A DNA stretch of 64,000 nucleotides, from NCBI RefSeq assembly GCF_954871325.1, contig NC_088777.1:16097366-16161365 (forward strand), written 5' to 3'. Origin of the DNA: Gordionus sp. m RMFG-2023. Lineage: Eukaryota; Nematomorpha; Gordioida; Chordodea; Parachordodidae. The notes beneath the pieces are model-generated. The model searched no databases. It saw only the letters and a program-made list of their open reading frames with translations, and was not told the origin of the DNA. Below are positions 46,016-58,722 of this stretch, one piece after another. Every line of letters begins with the position of its first letter. Position 1 is the first letter of the stretch. The position numbers were made by a program, and so were the translations under genes.

Positions 46016-47348
46016 ATTTATATCATTAAAACAAATCTCAAATTGCAAGTGAAAGGAAAAAAAAATCTTTTCCTACCATTTAATATAGAAATATGAGTAC
46101 ATAAAAACATACATGGCAATTCTCTCCATTGAAAGAATTATATAAATTTTTTTTTACTATTATTGTGAGTGATATTTATATATCTTAGATATTCAAACAA
46201 CAATTAACAATACGCCTACTTGAGAACATAATTGTCAAAAGCCTTCATAGACTTGGCCATAGGCGTGCTCAGAATTTTTCTAGGAAGGTTGGCAGTGGCG
46301 CCACTAGGGTGGGGGACGCGCAGGGGCTCGAGCCCCCTAAAAAATTTGAATAGTACCCTGAATCAAAATTTTTTTTTAAAAAATGGCTCTTTAATATCCC
46401 TTTGAACTAAAAATAAATTTTTTGATTGCTGTTAAAATTGTATTAATATCCACATTTATTATTTGATTATCATTTTATTTTTAATCATAATTTAAATTTT
46501 ATTATATGATAAATTACATTTTTATTTTTCTCAAAAAAAGATCAATAATAATTTTTTTATCTCTTTATATATCTTTTTTTAAACAATAATAAAAAAAAAC
46601 TAACAAATTGATGTATCAAAAAAAATGTTAATATAAAATTTTCACCGATTAAATTTAAATACAAAGTGAATAAAAAAATGTCACATTAAAATGAATAAAA
46701 TTTTGACCGAAAGGTATAACATAATCACTATTATTTAACATTTGCCCACTGAACGATTTCTTTTATAATTCTATTAAGTAATTTACAGATTTAATTTATT
46801 ATTTAAAAATTAATAAGACTATCTAAATTTTTATTTGAATATTATTTTAATTAATAGATAGATTAATACATATAAATTATATTTTGTCAGCTTGCAATCA
46901 AATTCTATGTTAAAAATGGAATATCAATACCATGCATAATGTTTAGATATCAATTTAGCATTAACAGTTGAAGTTTAATTTATTTTTATTATTTAAATTA
47001 TTTTATTAAATAAATATAATCATTTATTAATTGATAATTAACAAATTAACATTGTAATTAGCCGAGTTCAAAATCACTATTTAAACTTTATTATGCATCT
47101 CAAAAAAATATCTATAATAAATTTTTTTTAAAAAGAACTGAAGAAAAAAGTAGCAATGATTTTGAGATGACTGCTCTAAATATTGCCAACAATGACAATT
47201 TTTCTTAGACCAAAGAAGGGCAAGCTGGTGGTGAACAAAGTATATTTAAATACAGTTTTCAATTTTAAACTATGCTTTAGATATTGAAAGACGATTAATT
47301 GTAGTTTTAAGTGATATAAATATTACAAAAAAGTTAAAAGAAAAAAAA

Positions 47349-48078
47349 TAGGTCAATTAATTTATATAAAATAATAGAATCTATACGTGTGCCATAATCT
47401 GAAGATATATGTGAGATCCAGTCTAGAGTTTTCTCGGTAGTATTAATTTTATAAATATAAAGATAAGATTTGATATAGGCATGGAATCTGAAGAGAATGC
47501 TAGAACAAACTAGATTGTTGGTTGTAATAATCCATATAAAGGTATATTGGTAAAAAAAGTTGTATTAGAACAAATTACATTTGATGAAATACATTTTAAA
47601 ATTAATCTTATTTAGATTTTTGGTTAATGAAAAAATAGGCTCATTGCGAATGAGAGGGTTGTAAATAATGTATGGACAGAAGGAATGAAAATAGGTAAAT
47701 TAATTTATATATATGATATTTTATTTATATATAATAGAAGCTATACGTGTAGTTCGATCTGAAGATATATGTGAGGCCCAATGCATAGTATGTGAGACCC
47801 AATGCATAGATATCTCAGAATGTATAAATTGTTTATAATAATTAAATATAAAATTTGATATAGGCATGGAATCTGACAAGGATGCTACAACAAGCTAGAT
47901 TCTTGGTAGCAATAATCCATATAAAGGTATACTAGACAAGGAAGTTGTATTAGAACAAATTACATTTGATGAAATACATTTTAAAATTAATCTTATTTAG
48001 ATTTTTTGAATAATGAAAAAAGTAGGCTCATTGTGAATGAGAGGATTGTAAATAATGTAGGAATAAAAGCTAAGAAAA
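47349..48078 (+). repeat. about 350-385-bp tandem duplication in D'
   Basis: Two units (47349-47693, 47694-48078), each running from AATAGGT(A/C)AATTAATTTATA through GATATAGGCATGGAATCTGA to the next AAAATAGGT, with a third partial start. Unequal divergence suggests an old duplication. Confidence 0.8.
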
Positions 48079-48160
48079 TAGGTAAATTAATTTATATATA
48101 AGATATTTTATTTATAAAATAATAGTAGCTATAAAAAATTACAACTATACATGTATTTTT

Positions 48161-48390
48161 TTCATTTTAACAATTTTTTTTTTTCAAATATATAATATTT
48201 TTCATAATTTTCATAAAAGTAATAATATTTTAATTTATATATTAATATTTGTCACTTTTTTAGAAGAGCTTATAAGTATTGTTTTTATTTTAACAATACT
48301 TTTCTTTAAATATATAATATTTGTCAAAATTTTTATGAAAGCAAGAATATTTTAATTCATATATTAATATTTGTCACTTTTTCAGAAGAG
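48161..48390 (+). repeat. tandem duplication carrying a splice acceptor
   Basis: Two units of about 115 bp, both ending TTTGTCACTTTTT(T/C)AGAAGAGCT. Each unit includes a pyrimidine tract plus AG just before the transposase exon. Confidence 0.8.
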
Positions 48391-49545
48391 CTCGATCTGG
48401 GGACTAAAACAACTAGACCTATGTAACATATTAGGTACATATCCATATACTGGATTGGTGATAGAAGATGCTTCCAATCTCAGTGGTACAAATTCTTTCC
48501 TTGGTTGAATATAGCATTAAAGAAACTTTATTAGTGTTTTCCCTGTCATAATTTTTCTATACAACCTCAAAAAGGTTACCTCTTTGATCAAGGTTATCAA
48601 AAATTTCGTAAGGTAAAAGAAAACTTAACAACTCACGGAGCAACAAATGGTCATGCAACGAATGTAATTCTCTGGAATCATTTTAAACAATCTTTGATAT
48701 AAGGGACCATTAAAGAAAAATTTATAGCACTAACTAAATCAACAACACTTGAAAGAAGAGAATATTTGAAACGATTATTAAAAATTATAATACTATGTGG
48801 TAAGTTAGAACTTCCGCTTAGAGGACATCGTGAAAGTAAGACAAACAATAATCAAAGAAATATTTTGAAATATTGAACTGTTTGAAAGAGTGTCATACAT
48901 TTTTAATGGTATATAAGCCACCAGGTAATGCTCATTATTGCTAACCTCAGTCACAATGTTATCTGCAGCTGGAAACATAATCTTAAAGTACATAGCTTCA
49001 CAAATAAGGGAGGCAGGCTATTTTGCTGTCATGGCTGTTGACACTCGTGATGTTAGCTCAAATGAACAATTTAGTATATGTGTTAGATATGTTGATAAAA
49101 CACCAAAGGAATATTTTATATCTTTTCAAAAATGACTTAGATGAGGAGTCATTATCTAAAACACTAATAACAACCTTAAACAACAATTCCATAAATGCAA
49201 TTTGCGTTGCTCAAGCATATCAGGAGTCCAGAAAAGATATCGCAAAAATCACAAAATGGATGTATATGTGCATTATGCGCATAAACTCAACCTTGTATTG
49301 ATCCCTGCCTGCAAATCAATATCTTAATTTAGGAAGTTTTTTAACGTATTAGAAGGTATGCATGCTTTTTTCTCAATATCTGTTATCCATCATAATAAAT
49401 TTATTGATTTGCAATTAAGATTAGGATTAAAATTCAAAAATATTGATGCCTCTACTCGTTGGGGATTCCATATTAGAACGATAGAGGCAGTAAAAAAATA
49501 CTTTCCATGCTATTATTTTTTGTCTAGAAAATATAGAGCAGCATA
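48390..49545 (+). pseudogene. D' transposase, N-terminal half
   Basis: Follows a splice-acceptor-like site. Reads LDLGTKTTRP, then QSQWYKFFPWLNIAL and CFPCHNF (TTF-type zinc finger), HGATNGHATN, REYLKRLLKIIILCGKLELP, and a final FKNIDASTRWGFHIRTIEAV. This order matches the TTF finger plus DUF4371 region of the ZMYM1-like hAT group. Many stops. Confidence 0.65.
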
Positions 49546-49606
49546 GTTATGTGGTGAAAGTAAAGGGAATTTTATATATTCTTATACATATGATACAATT
49601 ATTTGT

Positions 49607-50400
49607 ATGTTTATATTCCAAAAATTATTATCTATGTGTTCCAATATTTCTATTTTTTTGCAAAAATTAGATTCGGACATATCAACAGCATTGGCTCTTA
49701 TTGAGTCTCTTATCATTTCTTTGTCAAATTTAAGAAATAATTCTTATTTTTTTTCATTATTTACCGAAGCAAATAAATTTTGCAATTTATATAATCTAAA
49801 AATAACAAATAGAAGAATAAATATACCTTCAGCCATTTAGAATGATTCTATTCAAATATATGATATTGTTTCTCCTAATTATTCTGATCAAACAGAAATT
49901 TTTATAAGTATCATGTCTTTTATCCAATTTTGGATATTATGATAAATGAATTAAAAAAGAGATTTTGTCAAGAAAACATAGATATATTAATAGCTATAAG
50001 TGCTTTACATCCTTCCTTCCCCTTTTTTTAAATAGTGTTATCATTAAACCATTTATCTTACATTATAACTTCCTGATGCAATAGAAGATACGCGATATTA
50101 AAGGTTTATATTTTTACTTATAATTAAAAAACACGAACCTATATGTAAATCAATAATAGATTTGATAAAAATCGTACCCATCGATATATTCCCTGGTGTA
50201 TATAATTGCCTTAAAATTGCGCGAACTCCTGCTCATGTTAAAGATCGTTTTTAGTATTAAAACGGGGGAAAACATATATTCGATCGACAATGGGTCAAGA
50301 ACGATTAAATTCGTTGGCTCTATTGAGCATAGGAAAAAATATTATTAACATTCCTATGGATCACATTAAAAATGAATATGCAACAATGACTAAGGCGTAG
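49607..50400 (+). pseudogene. D' transposase, C-terminal half
   Basis: Homologous to the open frame in D (23187-23978) but stopped early (77 codons at 49607-49840) and shifted. The dimerisation block near 50.2-50.34 kb is degraded. Confidence 0.7.
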
Positions 50401-51609
50401 ATCAGATAATTTAACCTTATAATTTATATTTTAAAATGCAATTTTAGGTATTAGTATCTGCGATTAAATATATCGTTTAATATTTTTTTTATACATTTTT
50501 TTATCATTATCCAAAATTAGCTAAAAAACATGGTACTTACTAAAATTTCTTTTTGAGATAGGAAAAAATCAGAAACCATCTGTAAATGCTCAAGTTGATA
50601 TGGCCGAATCTGTTTCTACAAAACATTAATTATAAATATTTGAATACATTGACAATACAATAATATATAAGATCTTAATTGCTTTCATCATATCACTCTC
50701 CTTATTTTCTAGCCACTAAATATTCATTTCTAATATGGCATCCTTACCGTGTAAATAACTTAAGGCTTCATATATTTGCATAATTTATTCTAAAGATTTT
50801 TAGTGTTTTTGTTTTATCAATCTATCTAACATAACAATTCTGATATGAGTTAACACCGTGAGTGTCATGGCTATGACTGCAAATTAACCATCATCTTTAT
50901 GTGACTATGTAATTTAAGATTATTACCACAGCTGCTGAGAATTTAATATCTCACAATAATTTTCTCGATTACTTATCTAGCTACCATCATGTCATCTAAA
51001 AGGAAGCTCTAACCACTTAATAGGTTTATGATTTGGATTGGTCTTTTATAATATCTACTTCAAGAATTGTTGATTTGATTTAGGCCTATAAATTTTTCCT
51101 TATTAGTCCATTCTATAAATGTGTAAAATGGTAACTGAGAGTTATATTAGTTTGATAACCTTTTGTCAATGTAAGTTGCTAAGAATTATATTATTGCCTT
51201 ATGTGGTTTTTAAAAACCATTATTAATTGAAGCATATATATAAATTAATTAACCTTTTTTATAACTTGTAATTCTTTGATGCAAAATTATTTTATATCCG
51301 CAATCGAAAATATTTTATACTGTAATAAATAGATTTTGTATTAAAAATATTATTTTTAGAAATGTCTTGTATTGTTTTAATTATTTATATGCTAGTTTAT
51401 TTTGTATGCATAATATAATAAATGACAAAATATAAAATTCAGAATAATTGTTCAGAGTTAACAAATTTTAAAAAGTATAATATATTAATATTAAACCCTG
51501 CCGAAGGCTGGGCAAAAGCTGACCGAAGACCCGCAAATTAGGGGGTGAAGCCCCCCATAATTTTTTTTAGTAGAGCCCCCAGAGATGGTAAATGTTAACG
51601 ACGCCCATG

Positions 51610-52384
51610 AGGGTGGATGTTAGATGGGGTTTCTCCATTTTTAGAAATATGTAGGTCTATCGATTGGCTTTAATGCATATGACCTTTCTCTACCTCTCGG
51701 ATTAAATCAACTTGGCATCTTGATTGGCCAGAACCAGTATTTCAGGTGCATTTTATCACGCAATATAATCTGAATAGAAACTGAGACTAATGTCATTGAA
51801 AATTTGATTATTTACTACTCTAACCTCGAGTTGGAGTAATAAAATACAACTTCAAATTGAGCGGTACAATGAGCCTCATGACTTGATGAGTCAGTTTCAG
51901 AATGGGCTTAAAGTTATTTTAAATTAATCTTCTAATAATTCATGAGGATAAAATTTAAAATATATTGGACACCGACTCATCTAGCCCACTCCGAAGCTGA
52001 TTTATCTAGCAGACTCTGGAGCCAATTTCTCAAGCCAACTAATATGACTCATTGCGCTCAATTAGAAGTGTTTTAAAACTAATAACTTGAATAGAATTTA
52101 GGCTAAGTCCGGCTTCACCGATTAACAAGACTTATTCCATATTCCCACCTAAAGGAATATATAATATCTATGTGGCTACCACACTTAAATTGAGTAAGTA
52201 ATAGACATCGCTATTATCATTTTTTGGTGCACGTTGTGTACGAAAATCACTCGAAGATTTATCCAATAAATTAATTCTTCTCATTTGTTAGGAGGTAATC
52301 ATAATTGGTTGATCATTATTATATATACCTTAAGTTTTGAACATCATCGTTTGACTTTATTTCAGATATATTCTTAGATGCTCA
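51610..52384. other. intergenic, nothing recognised
   Basis: Less A+T-rich than its surroundings. No coding motif, tRNA or repeat ends could be supported. Confidence 0.4.
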
Positions 52385-52809
52385 CTCACCACCAGGGTTG
52401 CCATGTCTCCCCCATCAGCGGGAGACTCCCGCAATTTTTTAGTTTACACGCAGACATCTCTCTCCCGCAAAACTACCGCAATTGGAAATCTCCCGCAAAA
52501 ATCTACCGCAATTTTTTTTAAAAGTATTTTAACGTTTTTTAATATATTTTTAAAATAAATTTTAAATATTTATTTGAAAAACATGTCTAATTTGTAAATT
52601 TCCTTCTATCCTGTTTTATTTTTATCCAATAATAAATCAATACCATTTCATTCATATAAGTCATTACAGGGGAGTATATCAACATCGATTGCAATATAAA
52701 AATATTCTCAAAAATATTAAATAATACAGATGCAACTACATTTGCGGAAATCGTATACATCTATCATGTAGTTCAACATTCACAGAGCTATATCATCACA
52801 ATGTGGGTC

Positions 52810-53190
52810 GAATCTTTTTCTCATATGGCAGAACAAAAATGAGCAAGGCTATCACAAGTGTTTTAGTACCTGAATCCTAGAGGTCAATTCTAAACGATTT
52901 GAAAGATGGGCATCCATATTCAATTCTAACAGATGCATCTAATAAGGGAAATATTAAAACATTTCCCTTGATCCTTCGCTATTTCAAAAAGAATAAGAAC
53001 ATTTCCATAAAACTGTTAAAATTTTTTCCTCGGATAGTGAAAAATCCAACGATGTAGCTAGCCACATAATGGTAAATATAGCTGATTCAGGGTTATCAAT
53101 GATTTGCATGTCAGCTTTTTGCGCTGATAATGTCTCTGTAAATTTTGGCTAAAACCAAAGTTACTGAATTGAGGCAGCACAAGAATGAAT
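52810..53190 (+). pseudogene. hAT C transposase, 5' part
   Basis: Same reading as B: DDLKDGHPYSILTDASNKGN-like, then CADNVSVNF-like, with stops. Interrupted at 53192 by the pogo insertion; B shows the uninterrupted order. Confidence 0.7.
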
Positions 53191-53192
53191 TA

Positions 53193-56129
53193 CAGTCAAA
53201 ACCGTTTAATTGCGAAAGCTTGGGACCGAAATATTTAAAAATTTCGCAATTATCCGATTTTTCGCAATTATACGATTAAAATTCAACAATTTATTTATTA
53301 AAAATCAGTTTGTGTTTTTTATAAAGATATTTATCATCTATATATATTTTAATCATATAAGCCATCAAACTTTGCAATAAATACAATTTTTAATTAATGT
53401 AACCAACTATATATTTTAATTTGAATAAGTTATGTAACGAATAAAAAACTAAATTTTAAAAATTTATCTTATTTGTTGAAACATATGATCATAGCTTTTT
53501 TTCTTCCCACCAATAATCCTATATTTTTATCGTCAATTCATCAAGTTATTATTTTATAAAAAGTATTCAATTAATTTCGATCAATCAAATAATATTAAAA
53601 TATCTGAACCACTTGAAAGTAATGTGATATATTTTGATATATATATTTATATTTTCTCTAGATCTAGACATGATTATAGACAGAAAGGAACAAAGAAAAT
53701 AAGACTTTTAATTATAAAAAGATTGTAATTATTTATGTATTAGCATTATAGTTGTTAATAAATTATTTTTTATTGAATAAAATTATAATTAAATTTGTTT
53801 ACTTGATTTTATCTCATTTTTTATTTAAGATATGTTAGAATTAAAGCAAAAAAAAGCTTTTGTGAAAGGTAATAACATTTTTTCCTTTACAATACCCTAA
53901 TATTTATTTCCATTAATTTTAACTACTTTTGTCATTTTACCTTCATTAAATTTACTGAAATATAATTTTACACAAATATATTATCACTTTTTAAATTCTA
54001 ATTTATTATTAAAGCCAAATTTTAAAATATTTTGCCTAAAAAATTGGAAACAATAAGATTAATATAAAAGAATTTAAGTTTATTAAGTGTTTTGTTTTCA
54101 TTCACATGATATTTGATTTAAAATCCTGTGCCTATTCAAATCTTATGAATTCTAATATTATAAATGTAAATGTATTAACAGACCATGCTGGAATGAAAGT
54201 TTATTAATGCTTTATAACATAAGATTTTATTTGAACTAATTTTATTATACATGCATCACAATTATTATAAAGTAATGTAAGATTTAATAAAAATATTTTG
54301 TGATAAGAGTTTGGCTAGACTCTGGAGTAAATAATTCTTTTTCCACTATATTCTCTAGCTTTCTTAGTGAATCTTGATCCCTTAGATGTTTATGAGCATA
54401 TTCAAGAAAAGTATAATAACCATTAAGAGCCTGTTTTTGTAATTAAATGATCAGATATCTCTAGGTTCCCTTCGTCATTCTCGGAGCTTTCATAACCTTC
54501 TATAAAAAATAATATTAATTAAAATTTTAAGTAATTAAACCTTCCAACTCTAATCTTATCTGATTACAAATATCCTGATCATCTAAAATTCCTTGGCAGC
54601 TAGCATCATCATCGTGTAACCCATATTCTTCAAATATGGGATCAAATTCATCTTCGTTGTCAGTTAATGCTATATCATCCTCCGATTCCCAATCAAATGC
54701 CATAGACTTATCAAAAAATTTAGCTTCAATAAAACACTTTATGATTGTGGTACTTGTCACCCCACCCCATGCAAGTTTTATAAGATAGAGGCTATCATAA
54801 AGTGTAAATCTTTTATAAAAAGAGGTGGTGTCATTTCCTTCCATCAATGTTATCTTTCTCATGATACCCTTTCTATAATGACATTTAAAGGATCTAATTG
54901 CACCCATGTCCAAAGGTTGAATTAATGATGTTGTATTTGCTGGTAAAAAAATTAATTTTATATTGTTAAATGTTAATTTTGTTTTGTGACAAGATGCATT
55001 GTCACAAAACAATAAAATTTTCTTCTTTAATGAGGAATCCCATTCTTTAAGAATATCTTCAAAAGTTGAGGTTGTCATCCAGCTGCTTTTATTGGAGTTT
55101 TTTTATTTTTAAAGCACCTAGGGTTTTTAAATTTCCCTACAACATATAACTTTTTATCAGATCCATCCCCATTTATGATAAATAGAACTGTGACCTTTTC
55201 CTTGTCTGGTTTGAAGCCCAGTGGTTGAGTTCTACTAAATTCCATTGTGCCCTTTTGTAATGCTCGGTAGTATAGTCCTGTCTAATCACAATTGTAAATA
55301 TTACTCCTTTGATAATCTTTAATCGGAGATGGGAGTGTATTTCTGCTCCATTCATTTGCATTAATAATATCTGCACTCCCCTTTTCATTGCAAACATTAT
55401 GAAAATTTATATTCTGTCTTTTCCTAAATCTCTGCAACAAGCTTCTAGTAGGAATGCCTATAATTTATATATATATATTATAAAAACTTATAATTACCTT
55501 CATTGAATGTTTGGCTAAAAAACATAGCCTTTTCTAACATCACTGGCCCATTTAGACTGCAATTTTTACTTCGCATTTGGGTAAACCAAACCAATAAAGC
55601 TGCTTCTGTCTTTGGGTAACAACTCATTCTAACTCTTTTAGTTGTAGGAGGTTTATTCCTTAGAAATTGTGAGCATAAATTTTATTTATTCGCTATTAAA
55701 CGGTAGATTGTCGAGACGTGGCAATTGTAATTTGATGCTAATTGTGTTTTTGATGTAGTGTTTAATTTATCAATTATTTCTTTTTTATGCTTCAGGGTTA
55801 ATGTTTGGAATGATTTTTTTACCATTTTTATATTAATTTCTGGCGTGGAAATGAATGAATGAATGGAAAAAGGTTAAATATAAAAATGATGAATAATTTT
55901 TTTCGATAAATTTTTTTTATTTTTTCACTTATCCGATTAAATTAACGTTATTGTTATATAAATGGGACCTGAAAAATTTTGCAATTATCCGATATTTCGC
56001 AATTAACCGATTCGCAATTATAAATGTAATTTAACATTATACCATAGAAATTATTATCAAAATCGCGGGGTTTTTTCGCATTTAAAAGATTTTGCACTTA
56101 AGCGATATGCAATTAAACGGTTTTGACTG
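53193..56129 (-). mobile_element. pogo/Tigger-type element inserted in hAT C
   Basis: 2937 bp. Ends CAGTCAAAACCGTTTAATTG and its mirror ending GGTTTTGACTG, with TA duplicated at 53191-53192 and 56130-56131. Subterminal CGCAATTA repeats lie at both sides. Removing it and one TA restores the reading seen in element B (AATGAATTAATACCAATTGG). Holds one minus-strand transposase. Confidence 0.92.
54284..55825 (-). pseudogene. pogo/Tigger transposase, nearly complete
   Basis: Starts at an ATG (55823-55825). HTH LNTTSKTQLASNYNCHVSTI, a CENP-B-type second HTH (EAALLVWFTQMRSK...), then the DDE_1 core: YNCD followed by TAG where the family has Glu (NxDETGL), LLFCDNASCHKTKLTFNN (second D) and FLPANTTSLIQPLDMGAIRS (third D). 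The acidic tail continues to about 54284. Two short GT...AG segments (about 40 bases at 55456-55495 and about 45 bases near 54498-54542) fit phase and may be mini-introns. Defects: the TAG, a stop in the N-terminal linker, a shift in an A-run near 55105 and one near the C-terminus. Confidence 0.8.
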
Positions 56130-57437
56130 TAATACCAATTGGCTGTATATGCCATATACTACATAATTCTTGCAAGAAGGCAATGAATGTACTATCTGTG
56201 GATGTCGAAATGTGATGAAATGTTTTAACGAATTTAGTTAATCAACTAAAAGAGTTAATGAATTAAAAGAGTTGGTGAAATGGTCAGACTTGGAATGGTG
56301 TGAGTTGTTGCGAAATATACCTATGAGGTGGTTGTCATTAAAACCTACCATCGATAGAATTTTAAAATTTTACAAACCCTTAAAAAATACTTTTTAAATA
56401 AAGATTTTAAAAGCTGTCCTAAAATTTTGAAAAATTTTTTCGAGTATGAAATGGCAGAAGCATATTTGGGATTCGTTTCACATGTAGGAAATCTACTTCA
56501 TGCAGTTTATATTCAGTTGCAATCAGAATATTCTTTATTAAAAAAGATTCACAAATCATGCTACAGCTCTGTTCATCTCTACAGTTAAAAATTGATAATA
56601 AATTTTATACCACTATTGCTAAAAATATTATATTAAAATGTTCAAATAATACTCTAATTAATACATTTTTAAATGAAGCAGATATTTTTATTAAGACAAT
56701 TTTAGAATATTTACAATCAAAATTTGATTATAACTCTATTCAGAAACCATCAATTGATGGTTTTTATAATTTAATAAATATATTAAAAATACCGAAAGAC
56801 ATTTATGCCTTGTTTAAGGAGATTGTAATTCTCTTTATTTTTTATGTTCGCCAAAATACTTAAAGTTAGATGGTCTAAAAGCAGAGGAGAAATGGGTAGA
56901 ATTTTTTCTTAATAACGATAAATCCCCATGCTTGGGAAAAATATGCGAGTATGTCTCCCCTCATTCTAATGCCTCATCCGAGCGCATTTTTAGCCTGATT
57001 AGGACTGCCTGAAAAAATAAGAGAATTCGAATTGCTTTAATAACATTAGAGGCCGATCTAATGGTTAAACAAATATATAATATGTCATGCCAGGAATTTT
57101 ATAAATATCTCAACGACGGTAAACATTTAGTTCTATTATTTAAATCTCAAATAAAATATAATTAAGTTTTAGCAATGGCCATAAAATTTATTGTCAATTT
57201 TTAACTGTAAAGATGAACACATCTGCAGCACATTCTAATGCCTCATCCGAGCGCATTTTTAGCCTGATTAGGACTGCCTGGAAAAAGAAGAGAAATCGAA
57301 TTGCTTTAACAACATTAGAGGCCGAGCTAATGGTTAAACAAATATATAATATGTCATGCCAGGAATTTTATAAATATCTCAATAACGACGGTAAACATTT
57401 AGTTCTATTATTTAAATCTCTAATAAAATATAATTAA
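56130..57437 (+). pseudogene. hAT C transposase, 3' part
   Basis: Continues the family reading after the pogo element. A middle segment at 56558-56863 (MLQLCSSLQLKIDNKFYTTI, KPSIDGFYNLINILK) is followed by the dimerisation block SNASSERIFSLIRTAWKKKR (57213-57437). The block is present twice through a tandem duplication. Confidence 0.75.
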
Positions 57438-57490
57438 GTTTTAGCAATGGCGTCATAAAATTTATTGTCAATTTTTAACTGTAAAGATGA
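56966..57490 (+). repeat. about 265-bp tandem duplication of the hAT C-terminus
   Basis: Two units (about 56966-57231 and 57232-57490), each from CATTCTAATGCCTCATCCGA through TAATTAAG to GAACACATCTGCAGCA. Confidence 0.85.
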
Positions 57491-58160
57491 ACACATCTGC
57501 AGCATAATTTTGTGAATCTTTGTTAAGATTCTTCTGATTGCAATAACACATTAACAGCATGTAGTAGATTTCCTACATGTGAAATCATAAATATACCTCT
57601 GCCATTCATTATTGAAAAAAATTTTCAAAATGTTAAGACAGCTTTTGTAATCTTTATTTAAGAAATTTTTTTTTTATAAAATTTTAAAATTCTATCGATG
57701 GCGGGTATTAGGAACATATCGCAACCAACATTGTGCTAACTCAATTCTGTAAATACACTCTGTTTTTAACAAATTCACTGAGGCATTATCAGATCAGAAA
57801 GCTGACATGCAATTTATTGATAAACTAGAATCTCCTATATTTACCATTATATGGTTAGCTATGTCTTTGGATTTTTCACTATATGAGTGGAAAAAATTTA
57901 ATAGTTTTATTGAAACGACCATAATTTTGTTGAAATAGCAAATATTTTAATATTTCCCTTATTAGATGCATCTGTTTGCATATGTATGCCCATCTTTCAA
58001 ATCGTCAAGAATTGACTTCCTGGATTTAGGTCCTAAAACATTGATGATAGCCTTGCTCATTTTTGTTCTACAAGTATAGTTATCATTTATATTAGAGTCG
58101 TTAAATATTATAGGAAAAAGATTCTACCAACATTGTGATGATAATCTCTGTGAATGTTGT
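57440..58160 (-). pseudogene. inverted partial transposase copy in element C
   Basis: Minus-strand relic of the same transposase, running from the ASNKG region to the IDNKFY region. Shares diagnostic changes with the plus-strand relic in B (27597-28870), e.g. the TCTGATCTGATAAT reading where main copies have TGCGCTGATAAT. Confidence 0.75.
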
Positions 58161-58722
58161 ACTACAAGATAAGTGTTTAAAATTCCCGCAACTGTTTGCA
58201 TCTGTATTATTTCTTATTTTTGGAGTACCTAATTATGTATTTAAACGTGATAATTATGCGCCTATCCCTATAATGTTATACACACACGGCAGATTTCCAA
58301 ACGGTCGTTTTGTGGGACATTCATAAAATATATTTTTAATTGTAAAATTAAAATCGTTTTTTTTTATTAAATTTTATCTTGTTTACATTCTTATCTATTT
58401 AAAAAAGTTCGTTGGTTTTTTTTATAAATTAATATATTTTAATAAATCAAGATGTTATTTTATTTTGAAAAATAGTTACTGACTTTGTATTTATATAAAC
58501 GGAGGATAATTAAGTCAATTCAAAATCCCGGAAGGCCGGAGGCCCGTAAATTTTTTTTTTTTAGTACTTTTCATATTTCTCCCGCATAATACCAAATTTC
58601 TCTCGCATAATACCCGCAATTTAAAAATTTTGACCTAGCAACCCTGCTCACCACTGCTAATGGAAACATTCCAATAACATTTGTCCTTTTTTTTATCAAT
58701 GAAAGTTTCATAAGATCTACTG

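Larger units (their letters stand above)
46293..51609 (+). mobile_element. hAT element D' (ZMYM1/DUF4371-like), fuller copy
   Basis: Ends CAGTGGCGCCACTAGGG and CGACGCCCATG. Flanking 8-mers AAGGTTGG and AGGGTGGA agree only partly (5 of 8), so insertion is old. Homologous to D over both ends, and also retains the 5' half of the transposase. Contains two internal tandem duplications. Confidence 0.75.
52393..58646 (+). mobile_element. hAT element C, perfect 8-bp TSD, with pogo insertion
   Basis: Ends CAGGGTTGCCATGTCTCCC (52393) and TAGCAACCCTG (58646), flanked by CTCACCAC on both sides (52385-52392, 58647-58654). Plus-strand transposase fragments lie at 52810-53190 and 56130-57437, separated by a pogo element. 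An inverted partial transposase copy (57440-58160) precedes the 3' end. Same family as A and B. Confidence 0.9.

Noticed and set aside
55173-55397. 74-codon minus-strand frame
   Set aside because: Another frame of the same pogo transposase segment gives conserved family sequence (NVCNEKGSADI, GFKPDKEKVTV), so this one is a shadow.
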